Notes: generated by a model not told the origin, from the sequence alone. DNA of 64,000 bases from Vogesella indigofera (GCF_003633895.1 NZ_RBID01000013.1:124001-188000); one strand, 5' to 3'. Shown: positions 16,137 to 25,332, counted from the stretch's first letter. Translations and numbers: made by a program.

Positions 16137-18173
16137 ATGACCGATCACACTTCCGATGACTTCCAGTGGCTGGAAAGCCTCGATGACGCCGCCGTGCTGG
16201 AATGGGTGGCGCGCCAGAACGACGCCACCCGTGCCCTGCTCGACAGCGACCCGCGCTTTGCCTCGCTGCAACAATCCATCCTCGCCAACCTGCGCGATAC
16301 GCGGCAGATTCCGTTTTTTGCCGAGTACGACGGCTGGCTGTACAACTTCCACCAGGACGGCGAGCATCCGCGCGGCATCTACCGCCGCTGCACCCTGGAC
16401 GCCTACCGCGCCAATTCGCAGGACTGGCAGACGGTGCTGGACATCGATGCGCTGGCAGAGGCGGAAGAGGTGGACTGGTATCTGGACGGCGTGGCGCACT
16501 ACACCGAGCAGCCGGCGCGCGCGCTGCTGAGCCTGACACCGGGCGGCTCCGACGCCACCATCAGCCGCGAGTACGACGTCGAGGCGCAGGCCTTCGTCGC
16601 CGGCGGCTTCAGCTTCCCCTACGGCAAGAACCACATCGCGTGGCGCGATCTGGACAGCGTGTTCGTGTGCCCGGCGTGGGACGAATCGCAACTGACCCGC
16701 GCCGGTTATCCGCGCGAGGTGTGGCTGCTGCATCGTGGCCAGGGCTGGAACGAGGCGCAGTGCCTGCTGCAGCTGGACGATGAGGCGATGATGGCGGCGG
16801 CGTGGCGTTTTCTCGACGCCGACGGCACGCCCTTCGACATGATCGAGGCCTCCGACAGCTTCTACAGCAAGACCTACCACCACGTTGCGGCCAACCTTGC
16901 GCTGACCGCGCTGCCGCTGCCGCCGCGTGCCGAGATCGAGGCCTACAGCCACGGCGACCTGATCGTGAAGCTGGCCGAGGACTGGGCGGTTAATGGACAA
17001 GACTACGCCGCCGGCAGCCTGCTGGCGGTGGCCTGCGACGCGGCCAACGGCAAGGTTGGCCGCATCCAGCCGCTGTTCGTGCCCGGCGCGCGGCAGTCGG
17101 TGGAGATGGTGGAGGCGACGCTGCACCTGCTGGCCATCATCGTGATCGACAACGTGAAGAGCCGCCTCGTGACCCTGCGCCGCCAGGGCGCCGACTGGCT
17201 GCCGCACGCCAACCCGCTGCCCACCGGCGGGGTGATCGAGTTCGCCGACCAGCCGTGGCAAAGCGACCTCTTGTACTACAGCTACAGCGATTTCCTGACC
17301 CCGGCCGCGCTGTACCGGCTGGATCTGCTGGCTGGGGGCGAGCCCGAGGTGCTGCGCGCGCAGCCGCTGGCCTTCGACGCGAGCGGTTATGTGGCCGAGC
17401 AGCTGCACGCGACCGCCGCAGACGGCACCGAGATCCCCTACTTCATCGTCCATCGCGGCGGCCTCACCCGTGACGGCAGCGCGCCGACGCTGCTGTACGG
17501 CTACGGCGGCTTCGAGGTGCCGATGATGCCCTACTACATGGACAATTTCGGCCCGCAGTGGCTGGAAAAGGGCGGCGTGTTCGTGGTCGCCAACATCCGC
17601 GGCGGCGGCGAGTTCGGCCCCGCCTGGCACCAGGCGGCGCAGGGCATCCACCGCCAGGTCAGCTTCGACGATTTCATCGCGGTGGCGGAAGACCTGATCG
17701 CACGCGGCATCACCAGCGCGCGGCGCCTCGGCATCGAGGGCGGCAGCAACGGCGGCCTGCTGGTCGGCGCCTGCATGGTGCAGCGCCCGGAGCTGTTCAA
17801 CGCGGTGGTGTGCGAGGTGCCGCTGCTGGACATGCTGCGCTACACCGAGCTCTTGGCCGGCGCCAGCTGGATCGACGAGTACGGCGATCCGCAGGACGAG
17901 GACGAGCGCGCGGCGCTGGCGGCGTACTCGCCCTACCACCATGTCCGCGCCGACGCACACTACCCGCTGGCGCTGTTCACCACCAGCAGCAAGGACGACC
18001 GCGTGCATCCGGCGCACGCGCGCAAGATGGTGGCGCGCATGCAGTCCTTCGGCCACCAAGTGCTGTTCCTCGAAACCAGCGGCGGCGGCCATGGTGGCAA
18101 TACCGGCCAGGAGCAAACCGCCGAGGAGCTGGCGCGGGTGCTGGTCTATCTGTACCGCCAGCTGATGGATTGA
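16137..18173 (+). CDS. Prolyl oligopeptidase family serine peptidase (S9A)
   Basis: 678 residues. The N-terminal part is the beta-propeller that gates access and the C-terminal part is an alpha/beta hydrolase. The catalytic triad is readable: Ser537 in EGGSNGG, Asp620 or Asp621 in SSKDDRVHP, His652 in GGGHGG. The oxyanion-side motif ANIRGGGEFGPAWH is typical of S9A. There is no signal peptide, so it is cytoplasmic and degrades short peptides. No clear ribosome site is seen before the ATG at 16137. Four exact DUS-like repeats lie in and around the gene (leader, residues 251-254 and 306-309, and just after the stop). Confidence 0.93.
   Translation: MTDHTSDDFQWLESLDDAAVLEWVARQNDATRALLDSDPRFASLQQSILANLRDTRQIPFFAEYDGWLYNFHQDGEHPRGIYRRCTLDAYRANSQDWQTVLDIDALAEAEEVDWYLDGVAHYTEQPARALLSLTPGGSDATISREYDVEAQAFVAGGFSFPYGKNHIAWRDLDSVFVCPAWDESQLTRAGYPREVWLLHRGQGWNEAQCLLQLDDEAMMAAAWRFLDADGTPFDMIEASDSFYSKTYHHVAANLALTALPLPPRAEIEAYSHGDLIVKLAEDWAVNGQDYAAGSLLAVACDAANGKVGRIQPLFVPGARQSVEMVEATLHLLAIIVIDNVKSRLVTLRRQGADWLPHANPLPTGGVIEFADQPWQSDLLYYSYSDFLTPAALYRLDLLAGGEPEVLRAQPLAFDASGYVAEQLHATAADGTEIPYFIVHRGGLTRDGSAPTLLYGYGGFEVPMMPYYMDNFGPQWLEKGGVFVVANIRGGGEFGPAWHQAAQGIHRQVSFDDFIAVAEDLIARGITSARRLGIEGGSNGGLLVGACMVQRPELFNAVVCEVPLLDMLRYTELLAGASWIDEYGDPQDEDERAALAAYSPYHHVRADAHYPLALFTTSSKDDRVHPAHARKMVARMQSFGHQVLFLETSGGGHGGNTGQEQTAEELARVLVYLYRQLMD
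16887..16898 (+). repeat. DUS-like 12-mer inside the peptidase gene
   Basis: Exact GCGGCCAACCTT in frame as Ala-Ala-Asn-Leu. Confidence 0.85.
17052..17063 (-). repeat. DUS-like 12-mer inside the peptidase gene
   Basis: Exact 12-mer in inverted orientation, read as Lys-Val-Gly-Arg. A partial opposite half-site (GCGGCCAAC) lies 3 bases upstream. Confidence 0.85.
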
Positions 18174-18179
18174 CCCCTT

Positions 18180-18191
18180 GCGGCCAACCTT
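18180..18191 (+). repeat. DUS-like 12-mer after the peptidase stop codon
   Basis: Exact GCGGCCAACCTT 6 bases after the stop codon and 33 bases before the terminator hairpin. Confidence 0.85.
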
Positions 18192-18224
18192 GCGCTGGCC
18201 GCGAACCCACAGCCCCGTTACCAT

Positions 18225-18250
18225 AGCCCGGCCCGTTTGCCGGGCTTTTC
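18225..18250 (+). terminator. Rho-independent terminator of the peptidase gene
   Basis: AGCCCGGC / GCCGGGCT stem with a 6-base loop and TTTT following. It ends about 25 bases before the dadA start, separating the two transcripts. Confidence 0.85.
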
Positions 18251-18275
18251 TTCACCTCTACACTCCGGAACGTTC

Positions 18276-19532
18276 ATGAAGATCGTCGTCCTCGGTGCCG
18301 GCGTGGTCGGCGTCGCCAGTGCCTGGTACCTGTCCCGCGCCGGGCACGAGGTCACCGTCATCGACCGCCAGGGTGCCGCCGCGCAGGAAACCAGCTTCGC
18401 CAATGGCGGCCAGATCGCGGTGTCGCACGCCGAGCCGTGGGCCAATCCGGCCACGCCGCGCAAGATCTGGCAGTGGCTGGGGCAGGAGGACGCGCCGCTG
18501 CTGCTGCGCCTGCGTGCCGATCCGGCGCTGTGGCGCTGGAGCTGGCGCTTCCTGCTGGAGTGCCGCGCACGGCGCACCCGCGCCAACATCGGCCCGATCA
18601 CCACGCTGGCGCAGTACAGCCGCAGCTGCCTGCAGGCGCTGCGCGCCGAACTGGCACCACAGGGCGGCCTGCACTACGACCAGCTGCAGCGCGGCATCCT
18701 GCACCTGTACACCGACGCGCGGGAGTTCGAGCAGGCGCTGCACGCCGCCGACATCATGCGCGACTACGGCTGCGACCGCCGCCCGCTGACGGCGGACGAG
18801 TGCGTGGCGATCGAGCCGGCGCTGGCCAGTGCCCGCGGCCAGCTGGTGGGCGGCGATTTCTCCGCCGAGGACGAATCCGGCGACGCGCAGCGCTTCACCA
18901 GCCAGCTGGCAGCATTCTGCCGCCGCGCCGGCGTCCGCTTCCGCCTCGACACCGTCATCCGCCGACTGGAGCGCGACGGCGACCGCATCGTCGCCGCGCA
19001 CACCGACAGCGGCGAGCGCATCACCGCCGACGGCTTCGTGCTGGCGCTGGGCAGCTACAGCCCACAACTGTTGCGCCCGCTGGGGCTGTCCTTGCCCGTC
19101 ATTCCGGCCAAGGGCTACTCCGCCACGCTGACGCTGCCGGATGACAGCGTCGCGCCGGTGACCAGCCTCACCGACGACCAGTACAAACTGGTGTTCTCGC
19201 GGCTGGGACAGCGGCTGCGCATCGCCGGCACCGCCGAATTCGCCGGCTTCGACCTCGCGCTCAACCCGGTGCGCTGCGACGCGCTGTTGCGCCGCACGCG
19301 ACAGCTGTTCCCCGAGCTGCGCGACAGCGCGCCGCCGGAATTCTGGTGCGGGCTACGGCCGGTGACGCCGTCCAGCGTGCCCTTCATCGGCGCCAGCCGC
19401 TACCGCAACCTGTGGCTGAACACCGGCCACGGCACGCTGGGCTGGACCATGGCCTGCGGCTCCGGCCGGCTGCTGGCCGACCTGATCGCCGGCCGCACCC
19501 CGGACATCGCCTTCCCCGCCCCCGCGCTGTGA
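18276..19532 (+). CDS. dadA: D-amino acid dehydrogenase small subunit
   Basis: 418-residue FAD flavoprotein that oxidises D-amino acids (mainly D-alanine) to keto acids, passing electrons to the respiratory chain. The dinucleotide-binding motif MKIVVLGAGVVGVASAWYLS is at the very start, ETSFANGGQIAVSHAEPWAN follows, and the C-terminal FAD region is NTGHGTLGWTMACGSG. Length and motifs match E. coli DadA (432). GGAA lies before the ATG at 18276. No alanine racemase (dadX) or Lrp gene is adjacent. The TGA stop abuts MITE copy B. Confidence 0.94.
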   Translation: MKIVVLGAGVVGVASAWYLSRAGHEVTVIDRQGAAAQETSFANGGQIAVSHAEPWANPATPRKIWQWLGQEDAPLLLRLRADPALWRWSWRFLLECRARRTRANIGPITTLAQYSRSCLQALRAELAPQGGLHYDQLQRGILHLYTDAREFEQALHAADIMRDYGCDRRPLTADECVAIEPALASARGQLVGGDFSAEDESGDAQRFTSQLAAFCRRAGVRFRLDTVIRRLERDGDRIVAAHTDSGERITADGFVLALGSYSPQLLRPLGLSLPVIPAKGYSATLTLPDDSVAPVTSLTDDQYKLVFSRLGQRLRIAGTAEFAGFDLALNPVRCDALLRRTRQLFPELRDSAPPEFWCGLRPVTPSSVPFIGASRYRNLWLNTGHGTLGWTMACGSGRLLADLIAGRTPDIAFPAPAL

Positions 19533-19682
19533 GCGCCTGTTCACGGTCTGCGGCGGCGGATCTCAATGGGGCGATAACGCGTTAAGAACGGCGGCGGCAT
19601 GCTGCTTCTGTCCAGCTAAACGCTGCTTCCTCAGCCGTTTTCGCCTTGTCTCGCCTGAGCGTGCGAGATCGTGAACGCGCGC
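19533..19682 (+). mobile_element. MITE-like palindromic element, copy B
   Basis: About 150 bases, beginning GCGCCTGTTCAC immediately after the dadA stop codon and ending GTGAACGCGCGC. It shares the internal block CAGCCGTTTTCGCCTTGTCT with the other copies. The flanks are TGA and TAA, an imperfect TNA duplication. It carries no ORF. Confidence 0.75.
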
Positions 19683-19707
19683 TAAGCGGCGGGTGCGCGC
19701 GGCGGCA

Positions 19708-19719
19708 AAGGTTGGCCGC
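19708..19719 (-). repeat. DUS-like 12-mer, intergenic
   Basis: Exact 12-mer between MITE copy B and the LplT-PlsC gene. Confidence 0.85.
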
Positions 19720-19773
19720 AACGCGGCGGCTGCCTTACCATGCTGCCATCGCCCACCCGAGACCCGCCGCACC

Positions 19774-21654
19774 ATGTCGCACCACCCCAACCAGTTCGAC
19801 CTGTTCCGCACCCGGCGCTTCCTGCCGCTGTTCATCACCCAGTTTTTCGGCGCCTTCAACGACAACCTGCTGAAAAACGCGGTGATCGTGCTGATCAACT
19901 TCCACGGCATGAAGATGCTGGGGCTGGCGCCGGAGCTGATGATCCAGCTGGCGGCGGCGCTGTTCATCCTGCCCTTCTTCCTGTTCTCCGCCACCGCCGG
20001 CCAGCTGTGCGAGAAGTACGACAAGGCCGCCATCGCGCGGCTGGTGAAACAGGCGGAAATCGCCATCATGCTGCTGGCGGCGCTGGGCTTCTGGCGACAC
20101 GACGGCGTGATCCTGATGTCCACCATCTTCCTGATGGGGGTGCACTCCACCCTGTTCGGGCCGCTGAAGTTCAGCGTGCTGCCGCAATACCTGCGCCCCG
20201 GCGAGCTGGTCGGCGGCAACGGCCTGATCGAGATGGGCACCTTCGTGTCCATCATACTCGGCCAGGTGGCCGGCACCGTGCTGGTCAATGCCGACGACAG
20301 CCGCATCAGCATCGTGCTGGCGCTGCTGGGCTGCGCGCTGGCCGGCCTGGCCGCGGCGCGGGCGATGCCGCCGGCGGCGCCGACCGCCGCCGCGCTGCCG
20401 ATAGACTGGAACTTTGCGCGCCAGACCTGGGGCATCGTGCGCCACGCCAAACAGAGCCGGCCGGTATGGCTCAGCCTGCTGGGCATTTCCTGGTTCTGGT
20501 TCCTCGGCGCCATCTACCTGTCCAAGCTGCCGACCTACGCCTCCGACGTGCTCGGCGGCGACGCCACGGTGTACACGCTGCTGATGACGCTGTTTTCGCT
20601 CGGCGTCGGCACCGGCTCGATGCTGTGCGAGCGGCTGTCCGGGCGCAAGGTGGAACTGGGGCTGGTGCCGTTCGGCTCGCTGGGGCTGTGCCTGTTCGGC
20701 ATCGACCTGTACTTCGCCACCCCGCCGCAGGCGGCCGCCACGCTGGACTGGCTGGCCTTCATCGCCGGCGCCGGCAACTGGCGGCTGATGGCCGATTTCG
20801 CGCTGATCGGCGTGTTCGGCGGTTTCTACATCGTGCCGCTGTACGCGCTGGTGCAGTCACGCTCGGCGCCGGAATTCCGCTCGCGTGCCATTGCCGCCAA
20901 CAACATCCTCAACTCGCTGTTCATGGTGGTGTCGGCGGCGTTTGCCGCGGTGCTGGCGGCGAACGGTGTCAGCATCCCGACGGTGCTGCTGATCGCGGCG
21001 CTGCTCAACCTGGTGGTGGCCGCCTACATCTACAGCCTGCTGCCGGAATTCCTGATGCGCTTCGTGATCTGGCTGCTGACCCACACCCTGTACCGCGTGC
21101 GCCACCACGGGCTGGAGCAGATTCCGGAGCATGGCCCCTGCGTACTGGTGTGCAACCACGTCAGCTTCATGGACGCGCTGATCCTCGCCGGCGCGGTGCG
21201 CCGGCCGATCCGCTTCGTGATGGATCACCACATCTTCCGCACCCCGCTGCTCGGCTTCGTGTTCCGCACCGCGCGCGCCATCCCGATCGCACCGGCGAAG
21301 GAAGACCCGCACGCCAAGGCGCGCGCCTTCGACGAGGTGGCGGCCGCGCTGGCCGCCGGCGAGGTGGTGTGCATCTTCCCGGAGGGCAAGCTCACCCACG
21401 ATGGCGAGATCAGCCTGTTCAAGCTCGGCATCGAGGAGATCGTGGCGCGCACGCCGGTGCCGGTGGTGCCGATGGCGCTGTGCGGCATGTGGGGCAGCTT
21501 TTTCTCGCGCCGCTACGGCAAGGCGATGCTGAGCTGGCCGCGCCGCTTCTGGTCGCGCATCGCGCTGAAGGCGGCGCCGGCGCTGGCGGCGAGCGAGGTC
21601 AGCGCCGCGGCGCTGCAGCAGACGGTCAGTGAATTGCGTGGCGACTGGCGCTGA
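19774..21654 (+). CDS. LplT-like MFS lysophospholipid flippase fused to PlsC acyltransferase
   Basis: 626 residues. About the first 410 are a 12-helix MFS transporter with the LplT-type start (FLPLFITQFFGAFNDNLLKN). From about 440 there is a PlsC domain with the catalytic NHVSFMD (HX4D) and FPEGKLTHDG. In E. coli, LplT flips lysophosphatidylethanolamine inward and the separate Aas protein (acyltransferase plus acyl-ACP synthetase) re-acylates it. Here flippase and acyltransferase are one chain and no AMP-ligase domain follows. The ATG at 19774 gives MSHHPNQFDLF. The stop abuts MITE copy C. Confidence 0.92.
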   Translation: MSHHPNQFDLFRTRRFLPLFITQFFGAFNDNLLKNAVIVLINFHGMKMLGLAPELMIQLAAALFILPFFLFSATAGQLCEKYDKAAIARLVKQAEIAIMLLAALGFWRHDGVILMSTIFLMGVHSTLFGPLKFSVLPQYLRPGELVGGNGLIEMGTFVSIILGQVAGTVLVNADDSRISIVLALLGCALAGLAAARAMPPAAPTAAALPIDWNFARQTWGIVRHAKQSRPVWLSLLGISWFWFLGAIYLSKLPTYASDVLGGDATVYTLLMTLFSLGVGTGSMLCERLSGRKVELGLVPFGSLGLCLFGIDLYFATPPQAAATLDWLAFIAGAGNWRLMADFALIGVFGGFYIVPLYALVQSRSAPEFRSRAIAANNILNSLFMVVSAAFAAVLAANGVSIPTVLLIAALLNLVVAAYIYSLLPEFLMRFVIWLLTHTLYRVRHHGLEQIPEHGPCVLVCNHVSFMDALILAGAVRRPIRFVMDHHIFRTPLLGFVFRTARAIPIAPAKEDPHAKARAFDEVAAALAAGEVVCIFPEGKLTHDGEISLFKLGIEEIVARTPVPVVPMALCGMWGSFFSRRYGKAMLSWPRRFWSRIALKAAPALAASEVSAAALQQTVSELRGDWR

Positions 21655-21798
21655 GCGCCTGTTCACGATCGGCTACGCTTCGTGCAACGTTGCGCGGTGA
21701 GTACGGCTTCGGCATGCGGGCTGATCTTCAGATAAAGGCCGCTTCCCCAGTCGTTTTCGCCTTGTCTCGCGCGAGCGTGCGAAATCGTGAACACGCGC
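21655..21798 (+). mobile_element. MITE-like palindromic element, copy C
   Basis: About 144 bases starting GCGCCTGTTCACGATC directly after the stop codon of the preceding gene and ending GAAATCGTGAACACGCGC. It shares the TCGTTTTCGCCTTGTCTCGC block. Only the left TNA flank (the TGA stop) is clear. Confidence 0.75.
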
Positions 21799-21918
21799 CA
21801 GGGCACCTAAAAATTTGATCACAATCAGGTGCCGTGGCTTGCCGCCGGCGGCCAGCTGTGCCAAAGTGTCAAACATAATCAACATGTTGTAGAAAATAAC
21901 ACCACAGAGGAGCGTTCA

Positions 21919-22299
21919 ATGTCCAACGCCAACGATATCGTCCTGTTCCATCAGCAGGACATCACCCCGGACTCGTTCTCCGCGCCGCTGGAGCGCCGCC
22001 TGGCCGGTGAGTGCCAGCAAACCGTCGAGATGCACTACAGCGATCCGACCGGCCAGTTCCACGCCGGCCTGTGGTCCGGCGGCGTCGGCGCGTGGCGGGT
22101 GAAGTACACCGAGTGCGAGTTCTGCACCCTGCTGGAAGGCCGCGTGCGCATGCACGACGACCACGGCGGCATGGTCGAGATCGTCGCCGGCCAGCACTTC
22201 GTGATTCCGGAAGGCTTCGAGGGCATCTGGGAAGTGGTGGAGCCGGCGAAGAAGACCTTCGCCGTGTTCGAGGAAGACCGCCTGGCGCGCAAGGACTGA
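21919..22299 (+). CDS. Cupin-domain protein (EutQ/DUF861-like)
   Basis: 126 residues, a single small beta-barrel cupin. The core reads WRVKYTECEFCTLLEGRVRM then GGMVEIVAGQHFVIPEGFEG then WEVVEPAKKTFAVFE, the Cupin_3 (DUF861) pattern. Function is unknown; related proteins bind small ligands or act as simple epimerases or lyases. GAGGAG lies before the ATG. The upstream 120 bases are AT-rich and probably carry its promoter. It converges on the pseudouridine synthase gene, with two hairpins between. Confidence 0.85.
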   Translation: MSNANDIVLFHQQDITPDSFSAPLERRLAGECQQTVEMHYSDPTGQFHAGLWSGGVGAWRVKYTECEFCTLLEGRVRMHDDHGGMVEIVAGQHFVIPEGFEGIWEVVEPAKKTFAVFEEDRLARKD

Positions 22300-22312
22300 G
22301 CCAGATCGCGCA

Positions 22313-22347
22313 CAAGGTTGGCCGCAGCGGCGATGCGGCCAACCTTG
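22313..22347. repeat. DUS-like inverted-repeat hairpin (perfect 14-bp stem)
   Basis: CAAGGTTGGCCGCA, seven bases, then its exact reverse complement. Both arms hold the 12-mer. It starts 13 bases after the cupin stop codon, between convergent genes and upstream of a conventional bidirectional terminator. Confidence 0.9.
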
Positions 22348-22394
22348 AGTGTTTTGAGCGCGGCGCCGGCGCGAATTACCGCGAAACGCCCAAC

Positions 22395-22423
22395 AAAAAC
22401 CCCTGCCTCAGGCAGGGGTTTTT
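22395..22423. terminator. Bidirectional rho-independent terminator
   Basis: AAAAACCCCTGCC, loop TCA, GGCAGGGGTTTTT: a perfect 13-bp arm pair with T-runs on both strands. It serves the convergent cupin and pseudouridine synthase genes. Confidence 0.95.
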
Positions 22424-22454
22424 GCTTGCCGGCACCGCGTGACGCGGCACCGTG

Positions 22455-23189
22455 TCAGAATTTCTCGTTCTCGGTCAGGTAGCGCCACTGCCCCTGCTGC
22501 AGCTCGCCCAGCCGCACGCGGCCGATGCGGATGCGGCGCACCGCCTTCACCTGCAGCCCGGCCGCGGCGCACATGCGCTGGATGTGGCGGCGCTGCACTT
22601 CGCGCAGCACGAAGCACAGCTGGCTGTCGCTCTGGCGGCTGACGCGCAGCGCGGTCAGCCTGTCGCCGTCGCTGTTGACGCCGGCCTTCAGCGCGGCGAG
22701 GCCGGCGTCGTCCAGCGGTCGGTCGATCCACACCAGGAATTCCTGCTCGCAGTCGCCGGACAGCAGCTTGCGCGACACGCGGCCATCCTGGGTCAGCACC
22801 AGCAGGCCGGAGGCATCGACATCCAGCCGCCCGGCGGCGGCGAGGTGCAGCTGGTGCTTGCGCAAGAAGGTGTAGCCGGAGCGGTCGGATGGCGACAGGG
22901 TGTCGGCCTTGATCAACTGCCACGCCGGGCGCTCGCCGGACATCTCCGCCGCGCCGCTGACATAGCCGACCGGCTTGTGCAGCAGCAGGGTGACGCGCTC
23001 GGCCTGCTCGTTCAGCGCGCGCGCCTCCAGCTCGATGCGCTGCTCCGGACGCACGCGGCTGCCGAGCACGTCGACCACCACGCCATCGACCTTGACCAGC
23101 CCCTGCTCGATGAATTCGTCGGCCTCGCGGCGGGAGCACAGGCCGAGTTCGGTCATGCGTTTGGAAAGGCGGATGGTGTCGTCGGACAT
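22455..23189 (-). CDS. RluF/RsuA-family pseudouridine synthase
   Basis: 244 residues. The N-terminal S4 RNA-binding domain is IRLSKRMTELGLCSRREADE, followed by the catalytic domain with GRLDVDASGLLVLTQDG, whose Asp is the nucleophile. The C-terminal motif (RRHIQRMCAAAG) diverges from the usual NRQIRRM. Closest in layout to E. coli RluF (23S U2604), but it lacks RluF's long basic tail, so the exact rRNA site is uncertain. The ATG at 23189 is preferred; a TTG ten codons upstream has no ribosome site. Confidence 0.87.
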   Translation of the reverse strand: MSDDTIRLSKRMTELGLCSRREADEFIEQGLVKVDGVVVDVLGSRVRPEQRIELEARALNEQAERVTLLLHKPVGYVSGAAEMSGERPAWQLIKADTLSPSDRSGYTFLRKHQLHLAAAGRLDVDASGLLVLTQDGRVSRKLLSGDCEQEFLVWIDRPLDDAGLAALKAGVNSDGDRLTALRVSRQSDSQLCFVLREVQRRHIQRMCAAAGLQVKAVRRIRIGRVRLGELQQGQWRYLTENEKF

Positions 23190-23245
23190 GGCGGCAATCT
23201 GAGTGAGGGAATCGGGCAACGATTATCCGCTGTTTTGCCGCCGCT

Positions 23246-23267
23246 GTGCGGCCAACGTTGGCCGCAC
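23246..23267. repeat. Perfect 22-bp palindrome built from two overlapping repeat half-sites
   Basis: GTGCGGCCAAC followed by GTTGGCCGCAC: two copies of the GCGGCCAAC core in opposite orientation sharing one axis. It lies between the pseudouridine synthase gene and the terminator of prpE. Confidence 0.8.
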
Positions 23268-23296
23268 CCGGCAGAAAACCAGCCGTGCCAGACGGC

Positions 23297-23338
23297 AAAA
23301 AGCCGCGACGGCAGCCGGTGTGGCCATCCGTCGCGGCT
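23297..23338 (-). terminator. Rho-independent terminator of prpE
   Basis: On the minus strand AGCCGCGACGG pairs with CCGTCGCGGCT across a 16-base loop, followed by TTTTT. It starts 15 bases after the prpE stop codon. Confidence 0.88.
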
Positions 23339-23353
23339 CGCCGCTCTGCCGGC

Positions 23354-25255
23354 TCAGGCCTGGGCTATGCTCTGCCGGATCTGCTCGATACCGGCCGGAT
23401 CGTCGAGCGTGGTCAGGTCGCCCGGATCACGGCCTTCGGCCAGTGCCTGGATCGAGCGGCGCAGCACCTTGCCGGAGCGGGTCTTGGGCAGCTGGTTGAC
23501 GAAGTACACCCGCGCCGGGTTGGCGATCGCGCCCAGCTGCGCCGCCACCTGCGCGATCACTTCCTTCTCCAGCTTGGCACGGCTGGCCGGATCGTCCAGC
23601 AGCGCCGGGTTTTTCACCACCGCAAACGCCTTCGGCACCTGGCCCTTGAGGCTGTCTTCCACGCCCACCACCGCCACTTCGGCAATGGCGCTGTGGCCGG
23701 CAACGGCTTCCTCGATCTCGCGGGTGCCGAGACGGTGGCCGGCGACGTTGATCACGTCGTCGGTGCGGCCGAGGATGGTGAAGTAGCCGTCAGCATCCTT
23801 GATGCCCCAGTCGAAGCTGGAGTACACCAGCTGGTCCGGGAACAGGCTGAAGTAGGTGTCGACGAAGCGCTGGTCCTGCTGCCAGATGGTGCTCATGCAG
23901 CCCGGCGGCAGCGGTGGGATCACCCCGATCACGCCCTTCTCGCCGGGGCCGACCTCCTCGCCGGTGGCCTCGTTGAACAGCTTGACGTTGAAGCCGTACA
24001 CCGGCAGGCCGGGGCTACCGAACTTGACCGCCTTGGGCTCCACGCCGTTGCACAGCGTCAGCATTGGCCAGCCGGTTTCGGTCTGCCAGTAGTTGTCCAG
24101 CACCGGCACCTGCAATTCGGCGGCGATCCAGCTGGCGGTCGGCTCGTCCAGCGGCTCGCCGGCGAGGAACAGCGCGCGCAGGCTGGAGAGATCGTATTTA
24201 TGCAGCCACGCCGGGTCCTGCTTTTTCAGCACGCGGATGGCGGTCGGCGCCGAGAACATCACCGTGACCTTGTACTTTTCCACCAGCTGCCACCAGATGC
24301 CGGCGTCGGGGCGGATCGGCAGCCCTTCGTACACCAGCGTGGTCATGCCGTTCAGCAGCGGGCCGTACACGATGTAGGAGTGGCCGACCACCCAGCCGAT
24401 GTCGGAGGTGGAGAAGTAGCACTCGCCCGGCTGGCCGCCGTAGATGTAGTCCATGCTCGCCGCCAGCGCCACCGCGTAGCCGCCGGTGTCGCGCTGCACG
24501 CCTTTCGGTTTGCCGGTGGTGCCGGAGGTGTACAGGATGTAGCTGGGGTGATTGGACTCCACCCACGTCACCTCGGCGCGCTCGTGCAGGTGCTGTTCGC
24601 GCAGCGCGGCGTAGTCGAGGTCGCGCCCCGGCTTCATCATCGGCGCCTCGGCCAGGCCACGATTGACCACGATCACCTTGCCCGGCGCGCTGCTGCCGGC
24701 CAGCGTCAACGCCTCGTCCACCAGCGGCTTGTAGGCGATCACCTTGCCGCCGCGCAGGCCGGCGTCGGCGGTGACCATCACCTTGGGCGTGGCATCCTCG
24801 ATGCGGGTGGCGAGGCTGGCGGAGGCGAAGCCGCCGAACACCACCGAGTGGATGGCGCCCAGGCGCACCGTGGCCAGCATCGCGAAGATCGCCTCCGGGA
24901 TCATCGGCATGTAGATCAGCACCCGGTCCCCCTTGCCCACGCCCTGCGCCTGCAGGATGGCGGCGAAACGCGCCACTTCCTCGTGCAGCTGCGCGTAGCT
25001 GTACTGCAGCTCGGCGCCGGTCTCGCTGGACACGTACACCAGCGCCGCCTGCTCGCCGCGCGCGGCCAGGTGGCGGTCGACGGCGTTGTAGCAGAGGTTG
25101 GTCTCGCCGCCGGCGAACCAGTCGCGGAACGGCGGCTGGTCGTACTGCAGCGCCTTGTCGAACGGCTTGTGCCAGTGGATGCGTTGCGCCTGCTCTGCCC
25201 AGAAGCCGGCCGGGTCGTCGATGGAGCGGCGATGGAAGTCGTGGTACGAGGTCAT
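23354..25255 (-). CDS. prpE: Propionyl-CoA synthetase
   Basis: 633-residue adenylate-forming enzyme making propionyl-CoA from propionate, CoA and ATP. The N-terminal ACAS_N region begins [20 protein letters not shown], the P-loop-like [19 protein letters not shown] lies near 250-270, [11 protein letters not shown] follows, and the acylation-sensitive catalytic Lys is in [11 protein letters not shown] near the end. RDTGGY and WQTETGWP favour PrpE over acetyl-CoA synthetase. It is a single transcript; the other methylcitrate-cycle genes are not in the window. Its start region faces proA across a divergent promoter region. Confidence 0.93.
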   Translation of the reverse strand: MTSYHDFHRRSIDDPAGFWAEQAQRIHWHKPFDKALQYDQPPFRDWFAGGETNLCYNAVDRHLAARGEQAALVYVSSETGAELQYSYAQLHEEVARFAAILQAQGVGKGDRVLIYMPMIPEAIFAMLATVRLGAIHSVVFGGFASASLATRIEDATPKVMVTADAGLRGGKVIAYKPLVDEALTLAGSSAPGKVIVVNRGLAEAPMMKPGRDLDYAALREQHLHERAEVTWVESNHPSYILYTSGTTGKPKGVQRDTGGYAVALAASMDYIYGGQPGECYFSTSDIGWVVGHSYIVYGPLLNGMTTLVYEGLPIRPDAGIWWQLVEKYKVTVMFSAPTAIRVLKKQDPAWLHKYDLSSLRALFLAGEPLDEPTASWIAAELQVPVLDNYWQTETGWPMLTLCNGVEPKAVKFGSPGLPVYGFNVKLFNEATGEEVGPGEKGVIGVIPPLPPGCMSTIWQQDQRFVDTYFSLFPDQLVYSSFDWGIKDADGYFTILGRTDDVINVAGHRLGTREIEEAVAGHSAIAEVAVVGVEDSLKGQVPKAFAVVKNPALLDDPASRAKLEKEVIAQVAAQLGAIANPARVYFVNQLPKTRSGKVLRRSIQALAEGRDPGDLTTLDDPAGIEQIRQSIAQA

Positions 25256-25310
25256 GTCGGGGTCTCTCTTGTGTCTGCCGCGTCTGGCGCGCGGTCTGGC
25301 GTCAAACAAC

Positions 25311-25332
25311 CAAGCGGTTGCTTGTCAGACAA
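25311..25332. promoter_or_regulatory. Operator-like dyads between prpE and proA
   Basis: Two adjacent inverted repeats, CAAGC-GGTT-GCTTG and TTGTC-A-GACAA, in the prpE-proA spacer about 60-75 bases before prpE. They could be regulator sites for prpE; no regulator gene is nearby to name. Confidence 0.4.
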
